Of a stretch of 64,000 nucleotides of DNA, positions 17,386 to 26,271 are shown piece after piece; the first letter of the stretch is position 1; each line of letters opens with the position of its first letter. Below the pieces are notes generated by a model that was not told where the DNA came from, searched no databases, and saw only the letters and a list, made by a program, of their open reading frames with translations. Origin of the DNA: an uncultured Neglectibacter sp. (GTDB taxonomy: Bacteria; Bacillota; Clostridia; Oscillospirales; Acutalibacteraceae); assembly GCA_946554335.1 (NCBI GenBank), contig CAMNSA010000010.1, forward strand, positions 39,712 through 103,711, given 5' to 3'. A program made the translations under genes and the position numbers.

Positions 17386-18566
17386 ATGGGAGTTTATGCC
17401 GTAACCTTTTTTCAAACGCTTTACACAGCCGGGTCAGCGTCAATGTGACGATCCCCCGGATCAACGGTACCGATGTGGCAAGGAGGTCTTTTCCCGTGTT
17501 ATACCTGACACACGGAAATACGGATGACAGGAATGCCTGGCTGTGGATGACTTCTGCGGAGAGATACGCGAGCGACCGCGGGCTGATTACCGTAATGACC
17601 TCCACCTGGTCCTCTTTTGGCATGGATATGTATTACGGAAAAAAGTATTTTACCTATCTTTCGGAAGAGCTGGTGCCGCTGATGGACCGGCTCCTGCCCA
17701 TTGCGCCCGGACATGAGAATCATTTTGTGGCCGGTTTGTCTCTGGGCGGTTATATCTCCTTTAAGCTGGGACTGGTGCGCAACGACTACTTCTCTGCCAT
17801 CGGGGCTTTTTCCAGCCCCATCGATATGGTGGACACACTGCGGCGCTCTTATGAGGGCACCACGCCGGGAGGAAAGGATTTTGAGGAGTGCTTCGGCAAT
17901 CTGGAGTATATGGCAAAGTGGCCCAATGACACCATGGCCGCGGCCAGGGATATTGTGGAGAAGGGAAAGCCCATGCCCAGACTTTACCAGGAATGTGGTT
18001 TTGACGATTTCACTTTTGAGCAGAACGAGGCCAGCTCCCGTCAGCTCAAGGACATGGGATATGATGTGACCTATATATCAAGAGAGGGAGATCACGGCTG
18101 GGAGTTCTGGGACGAGGCTTTGCCCCATTTCCTGGATTTTATCGAGGCAAAGAAAACGGCTCATGGACAGCTGCCCGGGCTCGCCCTGCCCCGCGCCTAT
18201 GAGCCCTGCGAGATGCCGGCTTTCGATATCCGGGGCGCCTTTGAGTCCTTCGGGGCCAGAGGCACCATAGACTGTGAGTTTATTCTTCCCCCCGAAACCC
18301 CGCAGCGCCAGTGGAAGGCAGGCAAGGTCATGATCCACCCCACTGATGATGATTTTACTTATTGGCAAAGGAAGCGGGATCTGGAAAAGCTTGCCGAGGA
18401 GCAGGGGATCGCCATCGGCTGTCTCCAGCTCTATGACAGTCTGGGCTATGACCAGGAACACGGCAGAGAATTCGGCATCCTGGTGGAAAAGGAGCTTCCC
18501 TTCCTGTTCAGCTTTTGCTTTGGGCACGGCCGCGAGGTGGAGTTTAAACGGGCGGAAAAAATCTGA
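17386..18566 (+). pseudogene. Esterase D-like alpha/beta hydrolase, frameshifted near the N-terminus, with a degenerate second half-domain
   Basis: A well-placed GGAGGT (17371-17376) and ATG (17386) open a frame that reads MGVYAVTFFQTLYTA and then stops at 17448. Continuing in the -1 frame from 17430 gives RVSVNVTIPRING, exactly the expected family continuation, so one base is missing near 17430. Downstream, the intact reading has LTHGNTDDRNAW, the nucleophile elbow GLSLGG and a late EGDHGWEFW histidine, making an esterase/S-formylglutathione hydrolase-type fold. Residues about 275-345 of the downstream frame (GKVMIHPTDDDFTYW to the end) resemble the N-terminal half of the same domain again, stopping before a nucleophile. 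Without frameshifting, translation could restart at the GTG at 17445, giving an enzyme that lacks its first beta strand. Confidence 0.8.
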
Positions 18567-18743
18567 CCGGAAAGGTGATTTTTCTCTTTCATGGGCTTTT
18601 TCAGCGCTGAATTGGGCGCTGTCCACAAAAAGCGTCTGTCCCCTGATGAAATTTTTTCTGAAGAAAATCCTGCAAAACGACTCCCAAAAACAGATTTTTG
18701 CGATATAATAAGAGGCAGTATAATGGAAGGAAGAGTCAGGACG

Positions 18744-19208
18744 ATGAAAAATGTCTGCTATATGTCGTCTCCCATTGGAGTTTTGGGTATTGCCGAAGAA
18801 AACGGGCAGATTACCGATGTGTTTTTCGGCCGTGACAAAGCGCCCATCGGTACGCTGGAAACGGTAACGCCTATTTTGCAGCGCGCCATGAACGAACTGC
18901 GGGAATACTTTGAGGGGACCCGCCGGGAGTTCAGCATCCCCCTGGACCCCCACGGAACAGAATTCCAGCGCAGCGTATGGAAGGCCCTGCTGACGATCCC
19001 CTATGGAGAGACCAGAAGCTACGGTCAGATCGCCGCTCAGATCGGGAGCCCGGACGCCAGCCGGGCCGTGGGAACCGCCAATCATAACAACCCCGTTTCC
19101 ATTTTCATCCCCTGCCACCGGGTGATCGGCCAGGACGGAAGCCTGACCGGCTACGGCGGAGGGCTGGAAGCGAAAAAATTCTTGTTAGAGCTGGAGCAGC
19201 GCAAATAA
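18744..19208 (+). CDS. ogt: Methylated-DNA--protein-cysteine S-methyltransferase
   Basis: The 154-residue protein has the Ogt layout: a small N-terminal domain, then FQRSVWKALLTIPYGETRSY (helix-turn-helix), the arginine finger ASRAVGTANHNNP and the active-site IPCHRVIG with the acceptor cysteine near residue 123. It removes O6-methyl groups from guanine by a suicidal transfer to that cysteine. The ATG at 18744 matches normal family starts; an upstream in-frame ATG at 18723 would add seven poorly conserved residues. TATAAT at 18705-18710 may be its -10 element. Confidence 0.94.
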   Translation: MKNVCYMSSPIGVLGIAEENGQITDVFFGRDKAPIGTLETVTPILQRAMNELREYFEGTRREFSIPLDPHGTEFQRSVWKALLTIPYGETRSYGQIAAQIGSPDASRAVGTANHNNPVSIFIPCHRVIGQDGSLTGYGGGLEAKKFLLELEQRK

Positions 19209-19220
19209 GCGCTGCTCTTT
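19194..19220 (+). terminator. Hairpin at the ogt stop codon
   Basis: GAGCAGCGC and GCGCTGCTC pair across the TAA stop, followed by TTTC. The T-run is short, so this may be only part of the termination signal. Confidence 0.5.
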
Positions 19221-19242
19221 CTATGTTCTGCCAGACGAATAA

Positions 19243-19285
19243 CGGCGCCCGTTCTTTTCAAACGGGCGCCGCTGTCATTTTTATT
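19243..19285. terminator. Terminator between ogt and the ThuA gene
   Basis: CGGCGCCCGTT pairs with AACGGGCGCCG around CTTTTCA. ATTTTTATT follows 6 nt later on the plus strand, serving convergent genes. Confidence 0.7.
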
Positions 19286-19299
19286 GGACCGATTTTCCC

Positions 19300-20070
19300 T
19301 TATTCCTGCTTCTGCTGATGCAGCTCGCCGATGGTGTGCTTGATCTCTCCCTTTACCTCTACCACAGGCTGGGTATTCCCATAGGTCACCGCCGGGATAT
19401 TCCCGGGAGCCGCCCATTTCACGGCGTTGATGATAACCTTCTGGATCTCCGGCTGATGATAGATGGGGAACACCTCGTGTCCGGGCCGGAAATAGAACAC
19501 CTTGCCCTTGCCGCGGTGGTAGCAGCAGCCGCTGCGGAACACCTCTCCCCCCTCGAACCAGCTGATAAACACCAGCTCGTCCGGCTGCGGGATATTGAAG
19601 TGCTCGCCGTACATTTCCTCGTGGGGGATCACGATCTTCTCATCCAGCCCATCCACAATGGGATGGCCGGGATCCACCACCCAAAGGATCTCTTTTTCCC
19701 CGTCCTCTCTCCATTTGAGGTAGCCGGAATTGGTTCCGCACACCTTCCGGAAGATCTTGGAAGCGTGGCCGGAGTGCAGCACAATCAGCCCCATACCGTC
19801 CAGGATCCTCTTATGTACCCGCTCAACGATTTCGTCCTCTACTTCGCCGTGCGCCATATGGCCCCACCAGATCAGCACATCGGTCTGATCCAGCACCTCC
19901 TGGCTTAGGCCGTGCTCCGGCTCTCGCAGGGTGGCGGTGCGGGTCTCCATGCCGGCTTCCTTTAAAAAATCGGCAATGCAGCCGTGGATCCCCTTGGGAT
20001 ACACATCGGCAACCTCCTGAAGCTCCACCTCGTGCAGATATTCATTCCAAACTGTCACACGAATCGCCAT
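19300..20070 (-). CDS. ThuA domain protein (trehalose-utilization-like, glutamine amidotransferase fold)
   Basis: The 256-residue protein has the ThuA fold features: an N-terminal [10 protein letters not shown] strand, [31 protein letters not shown] (nucleophile-elbow position without a catalytic cysteine) and [19 protein letters not shown]. ThuA-like proteins recur beside Gfo/Idh/MocA dehydrogenases; some take part in conversion of trehalose or related disaccharides to 3-keto forms, but the reaction here is not known. It lies 37 nt downstream of such a dehydrogenase on the same strand. An AGGAGAAAAC ribosome binding site precedes the ATG. Confidence 0.88.
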   Translation of the reverse strand: MAIRVTVWNEYLHEVELQEVADVYPKGIHGCIADFLKEAGMETRTATLREPEHGLSQEVLDQTDVLIWWGHMAHGEVEDEIVERVHKRILDGMGLIVLHSGHASKIFRKVCGTNSGYLKWREDGEKEILWVVDPGHPIVDGLDEKIVIPHEEMYGEHFNIPQPDELVFISWFEGGEVFRSGCCYHRGKGKVFYFRPGHEVFPIYHQPEIQKVIINAVKWAAPGNIPAVTYGNTQPVVEVKGEIKHTIGELHQQKQE

Positions 20071-20107
20071 CTGTTTTCTCCTTTCCGGTTTTCACCTGAA
20101 ACGCCTC

Positions 20108-21178
20108 TTACAGCTGGATCCAGCTGCCGGTTTCCCCGGACTTCAACACCGCGTCTACCGCATGCTGGTTTACCTGTCCGTCAAACACCGTAGCGGCCAT
20201 GCCGTCCCCCTTGCCGTTGATGATATCGGCAAAGGACTGCATCTGGTCTACCTTATACTTTTTGGGAATGGGCAGCTTGGAGAACACATGGGCCTCCGCG
20301 TTGGCCTTTCCGATGCAGATGGAGATCTCGTCCGTCTCCGGGGCCACATGATCCAGCTCGTACTGGATGGCGCCCTCGCTGCCGTAAATCTCCATGGTCT
20401 GATAATTTCCGCGGCCATAGCCAAACCGGGTGATGCGGAAGGTGGCGGCAGTGCCGTCTTCCATTTCCGCCATGTAGTTGGAGAAATCGTCCACATCCAC
20501 CTTGCCCATTCCACTGCCGTCCAGCTTCCTGCGCTCTGTGATAAAGGTCCCCACATGGCTTACCAGGCGCTTGTACTCCTGGCCGGTGACAAATCGCACC
20601 AGATCGAGAGCATGGCTTCCCAGATCTCCCAAAGCACCGGAGCCGGTGAGCTCCTTCTGGAACCGCCATCTTAAAGGCGTGTCAAAGAAGGGCAGGCCCC
20701 AGGCCTGATAATACTGCATATCCACATGATAGATCTTTCCGATCATCCCGCGGTCGATCAGGTCTTTCGCATAGCGGGCGGAGGCCTTGAAGCGATAGGA
20801 GAAGCACACCATGTTCTTGACATTTTTCTCCTTGGTGACCTGGGCCAGGTGATCCGCCTGCTCTGAGGTAAGGGTCAGAGGCTTTTCCACCGCATAGGGC
20901 TTTCCCGCCTGGGCAGCCGCCAAAGCCACCTCGTAGTGCACATTGTTGGGTGTGGAAATATCTATGGCATCCACATCGGGGCAGTTGATCAGATCGTGAT
21001 AGTCGGTAAAGCAGTGGGCCTCGTCGATGCCGTAGGTCTCCCGGGCGTAGCGCAGAGCCTCCGGGTCGATATCGCACACGGCCACCAGCTTCAAATCGGG
21101 GCTTCTATCGATCCCGGGCAGGTGAACGCCCCTGGAGATCCCGCCGATTCCCACACTTCCTACACGAATGATTGACAT
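20108..21178 (-). CDS. Gfo/Idh/MocA family NAD(P)-dependent oxidoreductase
   Basis: The 356-residue enzyme starts with a Rossmann fold (VGSVGIGGISRGVHLPGI). It then shows the family motifs DAIDISTPNNVHYEVALAA, AVEKPLTL (EKP with the catalytic-pocket lysine near residue 95) and GSGALGDLGSHALDLVRF (the GxxxDxGxH catalytic block). Such enzymes oxidise or reduce sugar and inositol derivatives. It precedes the ThuA gene in what looks like a two-gene operon. Upstream are four direct repeats (21264-21387) of a type expected for an AraC-family regulator. GGAGGAGA lies 8 nt before the ATG. Confidence 0.93.
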   Translation of the reverse strand: MSIIRVGSVGIGGISRGVHLPGIDRSPDLKLVAVCDIDPEALRYARETYGIDEAHCFTDYHDLINCPDVDAIDISTPNNVHYEVALAAAQAGKPYAVEKPLTLTSEQADHLAQVTKEKNVKNMVCFSYRFKASARYAKDLIDRGMIGKIYHVDMQYYQAWGLPFFDTPLRWRFQKELTGSGALGDLGSHALDLVRFVTGQEYKRLVSHVGTFITERRKLDGSGMGKVDVDDFSNYMAEMEDGTAATFRITRFGYGRGNYQTMEIYGSEGAIQYELDHVAPETDEISICIGKANAEAHVFSKLPIPKKYKVDQMQSFADIINGKGDGMAATVFDGQVNQHAVDAVLKSGETGSWIQL

Positions 21179-21263
21179 TGCACATTCTCCTCCTTTTTTT
21201 CTTTCAGACTGGTCCGAAAGGACAACTTCAATATATCCTCACACCAAGAACAAAAGAATGGAT

Positions 21264-21387
21264 AATAGAGACTTGTCTTTGAAAATAGCGACTTTTTTGA
21301 TATGAGATTCTTTACTTCTTTTTATAGAACTTTTTTGACTTCAAGCCATATTTTTTATTTTTAAAAATATGTAAAATAGCTACTTTT
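21264..21387. promoter_or_regulatory. Four direct repeats of an ATAG-NN-ACTTTTTTGA motif upstream of the Gfo/Idh-ThuA operon
   Basis: Copies are AATAGAGACTTGTCTTTGA (21264-21282), AATAGCGACTTTTTTGA (21284-21300), TATAGAACTTTTTTGA (21323-21338) and a weaker AATAGCTACTTTT (21375-21387). They occupy an AT-rich 120-bp stretch of the 480-bp divergent gap. A short dyad GTCCGAAAGGAC lies at about 21213-21224, nearer the gene. Direct-repeat half sites of this kind suit an AraC-type activator; no such regulator gene is in the window. Confidence 0.55.
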
Positions 21388-21532
21388 CCTCCTCTTTGTA
21401 CCATCCGGCTGCCAGAGGGATTTCCGGCTTCGCGTTCAGGCGCTTTCGGAAACGAAAAGAGAGGGAAAGGAAATCATCCAAAGTCCTAAAGGCAGATTTC
21501 CCAGGAAAAATCCGGAAAATCGAAAAAATAAA

Positions 21533-21561
21533 TTGTAAGTTGGAGAAGAACCTGCTATAAT
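21533..21561 (+). promoter_or_regulatory. Promoter of the SLH-domain protein gene
   Basis: TTGTAA (21533-21538), 17-bp spacer, TATAAT (21556-21561). It predicts a start of transcription near 21568, which rules out the in-frame start codon at 21560. Confidence 0.7.
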
Positions 21562-21661
21562 GAGAGTACTTATCGAAAGTTGTACGAAAGCATGCGGATA
21601 TTTTTTTGATTCAGATCTTAATTTTTACCCTCAATCCATTTACAAAGGGAGTGCTGTTTTC

Positions 21662-23395
21662 ATGATGAAAAAACGATTGATCAAAAGGGGGATCGCCCTG
21701 CTGCTGGCCGCTGTGATGGCCTCCTCTGCCATTCCTGTCCTGGCCGCTCCCACCAGCGGGGATCTGGTATTTTCCGCCGGAGAGCCTCCCTTTATCTATC
21801 AGATCACCGATTCCGCCAGCGGCGCCTCCAAGGTAAAGCTGGTACAGATGGCGGAAATGCTCCCCGAGGGCGGCTCCTACGCGAACTATACCGGCAACTA
21901 TGTGATCCCGGAAACGGTTTTGTCCAGCGGCGGGATCTTCGGCGGAGAATACGCCGTGACAGAAATTGCCGGCTCCAATCCTCTGGCAGATCCGGGCGCT
22001 TTTTCCGGAATGCCTCTCACCGGCGTCACCATTCCCAAAACAGTACAGAGCATCGGCGCCAGAGCCTTTGCCGACTGCCAGAATTTGCAGCGGCTGTCTT
22101 TGAGCTCCAGCACGATGTTTATCGCTTCCGACGCTTTTGCCGGCACGACCCAGAGAGCCCTCACCCGGATGGAGCTTACCCTGAGGGTATCGGAAGCCAC
22201 TGCCATCCTCACCCCGACCTCTTATCAGGGTTCCACCGGCAGGACGGTGACGCTCCCCAAGAGCATTGACAGCTTCTCCGTCAGCGCCCCCTTAACAATC
22301 TCCGCCCAGTGCGTTGATCCTGTGGATCTGGAGCTTTCCGGCGCGGGCAGCGTGGTGGTAAACACCGGCGCGGTCCTCTCCATAAAAAGCTTTACCGGCG
22401 ACGCCAAGCAGATTCGGGTCCGCCCGGGCGGAAGGCTTTTGAACCTGTCTAACACAACTTTGGTGGTGACAAACGGAAACGGCACCACCATTTCCCTCGC
22501 CCCCGGCGTCACCCTGATCGGCGCCAACGCGGGCGGCGCGCCGGATCCTCTTCCCGGCACGGTAAACCGGCCCCGGATCTCTGTGAACTTCGGCGGCACG
22601 GTAGCGGTACAGCAAAGCGGAAGAGTGGTGCTCATCACCCCCTTTGAGGGCTATCATGTGAAAAATGTGGTGGTCAACGGAGTGAGCATGGGCGAGATCA
22701 CCCACTACACCTTCCTGACTGCCAGCCGGGAAAACACCATCAAGGTGACTTTTGCGGAGGGAAAATCCACCCTGCCCAATGACGATGACAGTGACGATCC
22801 GGAAAAGAAGCCGGAGGTGGACCCCTCTTTGCTGTTCACCGATGTGAGTAAGGACGACTGGTACCTGGACGCCATCGCTTTCATGGTGAAGAATAAAATT
22901 TTCCTGGGCGTCAGCGATACCCGCTTTGCTCCCAGGGCTTCTGTGTCCCGGGCCATGTTTGTCACGGTGCTTCACCGTCTGGTCAACTATGATGACAAAT
23001 ACGGACTGATCGCGGAGGAGCCCATGAGCTTCCCGGATGTGGAGAAAACCGCCTGGTATGCCGATGCGGTGGGCTGGGCAGCCGCTCTGGATCTGACTGA
23101 CGGCGTGGTGACCGCGAATCAGTTCCAGCCCTCGGCAATTCTCACCAGAGAGCAGTTCGCCATGATCCTCTTTAACTTTACCCACGCGCTGGGCTACGAT
23201 ACGGTTGGTGACGAGACCCTTCTGGACCGCTATTCCGACGGTCGGAAGATCTCTCCTCTGGCCAGGGAGGCAATGGCCTGGGCAGTAAACAACGGCTATA
23301 TTACCGGAAAGACGGAAACGCTTCTGGATCCTCTGGGCAACATCTCCCGGGCGGAAACCTCTGCCATTCTGATGCGTTATCTGCAAAACAGCTAA
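21662..23395 (+). CDS. Secreted cell-surface protein with BspA-like leucine-rich repeat and three C-terminal SLH domains
   Basis: The 577-residue product has a signal peptide (MMKKRLIKRGIALLLAAVMA to about residue 30, cleavage after VLA). Next comes a short BspA-type leucine-rich segment (GAFSGMPLTGVTIPKTVQSI, ARAFADCQNLQRLSL), a beta-rich middle and an acidic hinge (NDDDSDDPEKKPEVD). Three S-layer homology domains begin near residues 391 (FTDVSKDDWYLDAIAFM), 455 (FPDVEKTAWYADAVGWA) and 520 (YSDGRKISPLAREAMAWA). SLH domains bind pyruvylated cell-wall polymer, so it should be displayed on the cell wall. The start is 21662, because the promoter at 21533-21561 lies inside the longer frame. Its ligand is unknown. 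Confidence 0.9.
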   Translation: MMKKRLIKRGIALLLAAVMASSAIPVLAAPTSGDLVFSAGEPPFIYQITDSASGASKVKLVQMAEMLPEGGSYANYTGNYVIPETVLSSGGIFGGEYAVTEIAGSNPLADPGAFSGMPLTGVTIPKTVQSIGARAFADCQNLQRLSLSSSTMFIASDAFAGTTQRALTRMELTLRVSEATAILTPTSYQGSTGRTVTLPKSIDSFSVSAPLTISAQCVDPVDLELSGAGSVVVNTGAVLSIKSFTGDAKQIRVRPGGRLLNLSNTTLVVTNGNGTTISLAPGVTLIGANAGGAPDPLPGTVNRPRISVNFGGTVAVQQSGRVVLITPFEGYHVKNVVVNGVSMGEITHYTFLTASRENTIKVTFAEGKSTLPNDDDSDDPEKKPEVDPSLLFTDVSKDDWYLDAIAFMVKNKIFLGVSDTRFAPRASVSRAMFVTVLHRLVNYDDKYGLIAEEPMSFPDVEKTAWYADAVGWAAALDLTDGVVTANQFQPSAILTREQFAMILFNFTHALGYDTVGDETLLDRYSDGRKISPLAREAMAWAVNNGYITGKTETLLDPLGNISRAETSAILMRYLQNS

Positions 23396-23430
23396 CTCCT
23401 TATCCGGCAAAAAACAAGGAACAATTTGCG

Positions 23431-24432
23431 ATGATTAAGCTAGCCTTACTAAGTGCATGGCATGTGCACACTCATTGGTTTCTCGGCGAGCTGAAGCGTT
23501 CTGACACAGACGCCGCCATTGCGGTTGTGTGGGACGATGACGAAGAACGCGGCAGACAGATAGCCGGAGAGCTGAATGTGCCTTTTGAATCTGACCTGCA
23601 CAAGGTGCTTTATGAGTATGACATTCAGGGCGTGATGGTGGAATATGCCACTATGAAGCATACTGATGTGATCATACAGGCGGCAAATGCCGGCAAGCAC
23701 ATTTTCTCTGATAAACCGTTGGCTGTTACAGTGGAAGATTGTCTGAAAATCAAAGAGGCGATCGAGCGCAGCGGCGTAAAATTCCTTCTCTCCCTGGAAA
23801 CAAAGATCGTCGGCGCTTACCAACAGGCGGCAGAGATGATTCGGGAAGGAAAGCTGGGCAGAATTATCGGCGCCCACTTCCGCCGCACGCACGGAGCGCT
23901 CCTCAATCCCGGTTCCCTGCCCTCACGCTGGTTTGACCCCAAGGAAACCGGCGGCGGCGTGACTCTTGATTTGGGGTGCCATGGCCTCTATATTCTGCCC
24001 ATGTTCTGCGGAAAGCCCAAGAAGGTCACCTGCTTTATGAACGAGCTGTATGGTTCCGGCCTGGATGAAAATTCCACTACCCTGATAGAGTTTGAAAACG
24101 GTGCACTCGCCTCAGCTTATACCACTACATTGGTACCCAGCGACCACAATTTATTGGAAATACTGGGCGCCGAGGGCCATATAGTGATCACAGGAGATCA
24201 CGAGCAGTTCCTGCTCCAGTCTGAGCATGTGCCGGGCTATGAAAAAATCAAGCCCCTGCCCCAGGAAGAAATCTGGGACAATGAGGAAATGCCCATTGTG
24301 AAGTTTGTCCGCCTGATTGAGTCTGACAAGCAGTATTTAGAAGGCTATGGCATCGATACGGCGATTCTGCTGGCACGCATGATCGAATGTGCCTATGAAT
24401 CCGCTGAAACCGGAAAAGCAGTTCTGTTTTGA
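23431..24432 (+). CDS. Gfo/Idh/MocA family oxidoreductase
   Basis: The 333-residue protein has the Rossmann N-terminus (LALLSAWHVHTHWFL), GVMVEYATMKHTDVIIQAA, FSDKPLAVTVEDC and GGGVTLDLGCHGLYILPMF. The EKP motif is SDKP here, keeping the lysine but with Asp for Glu, and the usual GxGxxG is replaced by a histidine-containing loop (SAWHVH). Both changes suggest a divergent branch with its own substrate. It is 35 nt downstream of the SLH protein and may share its transcript, although no functional link is obvious. A terminator follows at 24481-24507. It is not closely similar to the other Gfo/Idh protein (20108-21178). Confidence 0.9.
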   Translation: MIKLALLSAWHVHTHWFLGELKRSDTDAAIAVVWDDDEERGRQIAGELNVPFESDLHKVLYEYDIQGVMVEYATMKHTDVIIQAANAGKHIFSDKPLAVTVEDCLKIKEAIERSGVKFLLSLETKIVGAYQQAAEMIREGKLGRIIGAHFRRTHGALLNPGSLPSRWFDPKETGGGVTLDLGCHGLYILPMFCGKPKKVTCFMNELYGSGLDENSTTLIEFENGALASAYTTTLVPSDHNLLEILGAEGHIVITGDHEQFLLQSEHVPGYEKIKPLPQEEIWDNEEMPIVKFVRLIESDKQYLEGYGIDTAILLARMIECAYESAETGKAVLF

Positions 24433-24480
24433 CGGAAAAGCGAGCAATAAAGCTTTATCTCTTAATTTCTTCTCCTTGGA

Positions 24481-24507
24481 ACGCCCGGCATGCGCCGGGT
24501 GTTTTTC
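24481..24507 (+). terminator. Terminator after the second Gfo/Idh gene
   Basis: ACGCCCGGC pairs with GCCGGGTGT (one G-U pair) around ATGC and is followed by TTTTTC. Confidence 0.85.
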
Positions 24508-24519
24508 TTTTGCACACCT

Positions 24520-25461
24520 TTAGGCGCTGCCGGTATGATGTCCTTTTAGGGCTTGCCTTTCATAGCGCTGCAGCACCCTTTTCAGCGCCTCCGAAAGCTC
24601 CTGCCGGATCTCTTCCGGCTCCAAAAGCAGCACATGGTCCCGAAAGGTCATCAGCCATTCCAGAAGGTTTTCCCGATCGGTATACTCGGCGCAAAATAAC
24701 AGGTTTCCGTCCGGCTGCTCTTCAAAGCAGTGAATACCAAACTCCTCGATCAACCGCCACTTACAGCTGCTGTCAAACAATGCCTTCACATGGATCCCGC
24801 CGGGGAACACCCGCTCGTCCGTCAAATCCGGAGGCAAAAGCTTTTCCTTGACAAACTCCTTTTCCGTCAACCGAAGATTTTCCATTCGATTGAGCTTAAA
24901 CAGGCGAAAGTCTTTGCGCTCGGTACACCATCCCCACACATACCAGCTGGACCAGCGAAAGATCAGATAGTATGGCTGAAGCCTTCTTCGGGATTCCCCT
25001 TTGGGGGAATAATAGTCAAATTCCAGTTCACGGCAAAGTCCTATCCCGTTTCGTATTTCATGGATTTTAGGAGCCAAGGAAGTTTTGTACCAGGAGGCCA
25101 GGTCGATCAATACCGATTGATCTCCCAACAGAAAATCGGAGGAGCCTGCCGACAGCTTCTCCATTAAAAGCTTATACTGATTGGCGCCGTTTACGCTGTC
25201 CAGACCCCGCAGCCCCGCCAAAATATCCTGCATTTCAGCGCTTGTGAGCACTGTCCTGTTAAGCTTATAATTCTCCATAATGGAAATTCCGCCGTTAGCC
25301 CCCCGGGTGGTCACAAGGGGGATCCCCGCCTGACATAGGCTTTCAATATCACGGTTGACGGTCCTCCTGGAAACCTCAAACTGCCGGGCAAGATCAGGAG
25401 CCGTCACCTTTTGCTTTTGCAGTAAAATGGACAGGATCCCAATCAAACGGTCGATCTTCAT
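24520..25461 (-). CDS. HTH and WYL domain transcriptional regulator (YafY/DeoR-like)
   Basis: The 313-residue protein begins with a DeoR-type winged helix (LARQFEVSRRTVNRDIESLC, residues 24-43). A WYL domain runs from about residue 145 to 230 (RRLQPYYLIFRWSSWYVWGWC, split here as the WYL core) and a WCX-like C-terminal region follows. WYL regulators sense nucleic acid fragments or other ligands, and several control DNA-damage or mobile-element genes. It sits 58 nt downstream of the SOS repair operon on the same strand and could be either its last gene or separate. GGAGGGGAGAAGG precedes the ATG. Its target is unknown. Confidence 0.9.
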   Translation of the reverse strand: MKIDRLIGILSILLQKQKVTAPDLARQFEVSRRTVNRDIESLCQAGIPLVTTRGANGGISIMENYKLNRTVLTSAEMQDILAGLRGLDSVNGANQYKLLMEKLSAGSSDFLLGDQSVLIDLASWYKTSLAPKIHEIRNGIGLCRELEFDYYSPKGESRRRLQPYYLIFRWSSWYVWGWCTERKDFRLFKLNRMENLRLTEKEFVKEKLLPPDLTDERVFPGGIHVKALFDSSCKWRLIEEFGIHCFEEQPDGNLLFCAEYTDRENLLEWLMTFRDHVLLLEPEEIRQELSEALKRVLQRYERQALKGHHTGSA

Positions 25462-25518
25462 CTTCCTTCTCCCCTCCTGACAGGTTTTGTAAACGCTCTT
25501 TGCCTGCTGCTGTGCATC

Positions 25519-26271
25519 TTATTTCTGAAACTCCGTCATATCCTGCCAGTAGCGTTTGGGCATATGGGTGCTTCTCAGCCGCGGGTTCTTTCTCCCCTCA
25601 ATGGCGATGGTCTCATAAAACTTTTTCCAAAGCGCCCTGCATTGAAGCTCCTTTTCATCGGGCGACAAAAGCTCCATCTCATCCGCCTGAAAGAAACGAT
25701 ACTCGCCGTCCTTTTCATGCAGCAGCCCAAGCTTGTGCGTTTGGTCCCAGATCATGAAATTTTCTCCGGAAAACCGCTCACAGAAATGGGGCGCTATCAG
25801 AGGAAGAACACTGTTTTTCGGGGTGATCCGGGCAATGAGAAAACCATCATAATCGGAGAAGCGGAGAAAACCGGTAAAAAGGTGAGCCTCGTGCCGGGCG
25901 TGAAGCACCGCCTGAGAGAGCTCATGTATCCGCTTGTCCGCCAGCATGTTCATCACTCTGGCTCCTTCCCGGTATCCCCAAAGCAGGAAACGAAGAAGCT
26001 TTCTCTCCTTCTCCTCCAGAATACTTAAAAACGCGTCCCGCACCAGGCAATAGGCCTCCTGGGATATTTTCTTTCGGATGGAGGCCTCCACCCTGCGGGC
26101 AAGCTCCTCCTGTGTCTCGATCTCTCTCACGGGAAACAGGGTTTCCTGCGGGGAATCCAGAGATTCTATTGCGCAGGGCAGCTCTCTGAGGGAAACACAG
26201 TGATAGACGCAGCAAAAAAACCCATCCAGGGTGCCGTCATAGCGATAAACTAGATCTGTCCGGTAAGGCAT
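25519..26271 (-). CDS. TIGR03915-like putative DNA metabolism protein, partner of the radical SAM protein
   Basis: The 250-residue protein matches my recollection of the TIGR03915 family: start YRYDGTLDGFFCCVYHC, centre KERKLLRFLLWGYREGARVM, and end MPKRYWQDMTEF. Members almost always sit beside or are fused to genes for a TIGR03916 radical SAM protein and a uracil-DNA-glycosylase-family domain; no biochemical function is established. Here it overlaps the radical SAM gene by 22 nt and closes the LexA-controlled operon. The ATG at 26271 was chosen because family members start MxYRYDG-like; the longer upstream frame only shadows the neighbour. A uracil-DNA-glycosylase gene is absent. Confidence 0.8.
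   Translation of the reverse strand: MPYRTDLVYRYDGTLDGFFCCVYHCVSLRELPCAIESLDSPQETLFPVREIETQEELARRVEASIRKKISQEAYCLVRDAFLSILEEKERKLLRFLLWGYREGARVMNMLADKRIHELSQAVLHARHEAHLFTGFLRFSDYDGFLIARITPKNSVLPLIAPHFCERFSGENFMIWDQTHKLGLLHEKDGEYRFFQADEMELLSPDEKELQCRALWKKFYETIAIEGRKNPRLRSTHMPKRYWQDMTEFQK

Noticed and set aside
21560..21661. Longer N-terminus for the SLH protein
   Set aside because: The promoter -10 element overlaps this start, and the signal peptide begins only at 21662.
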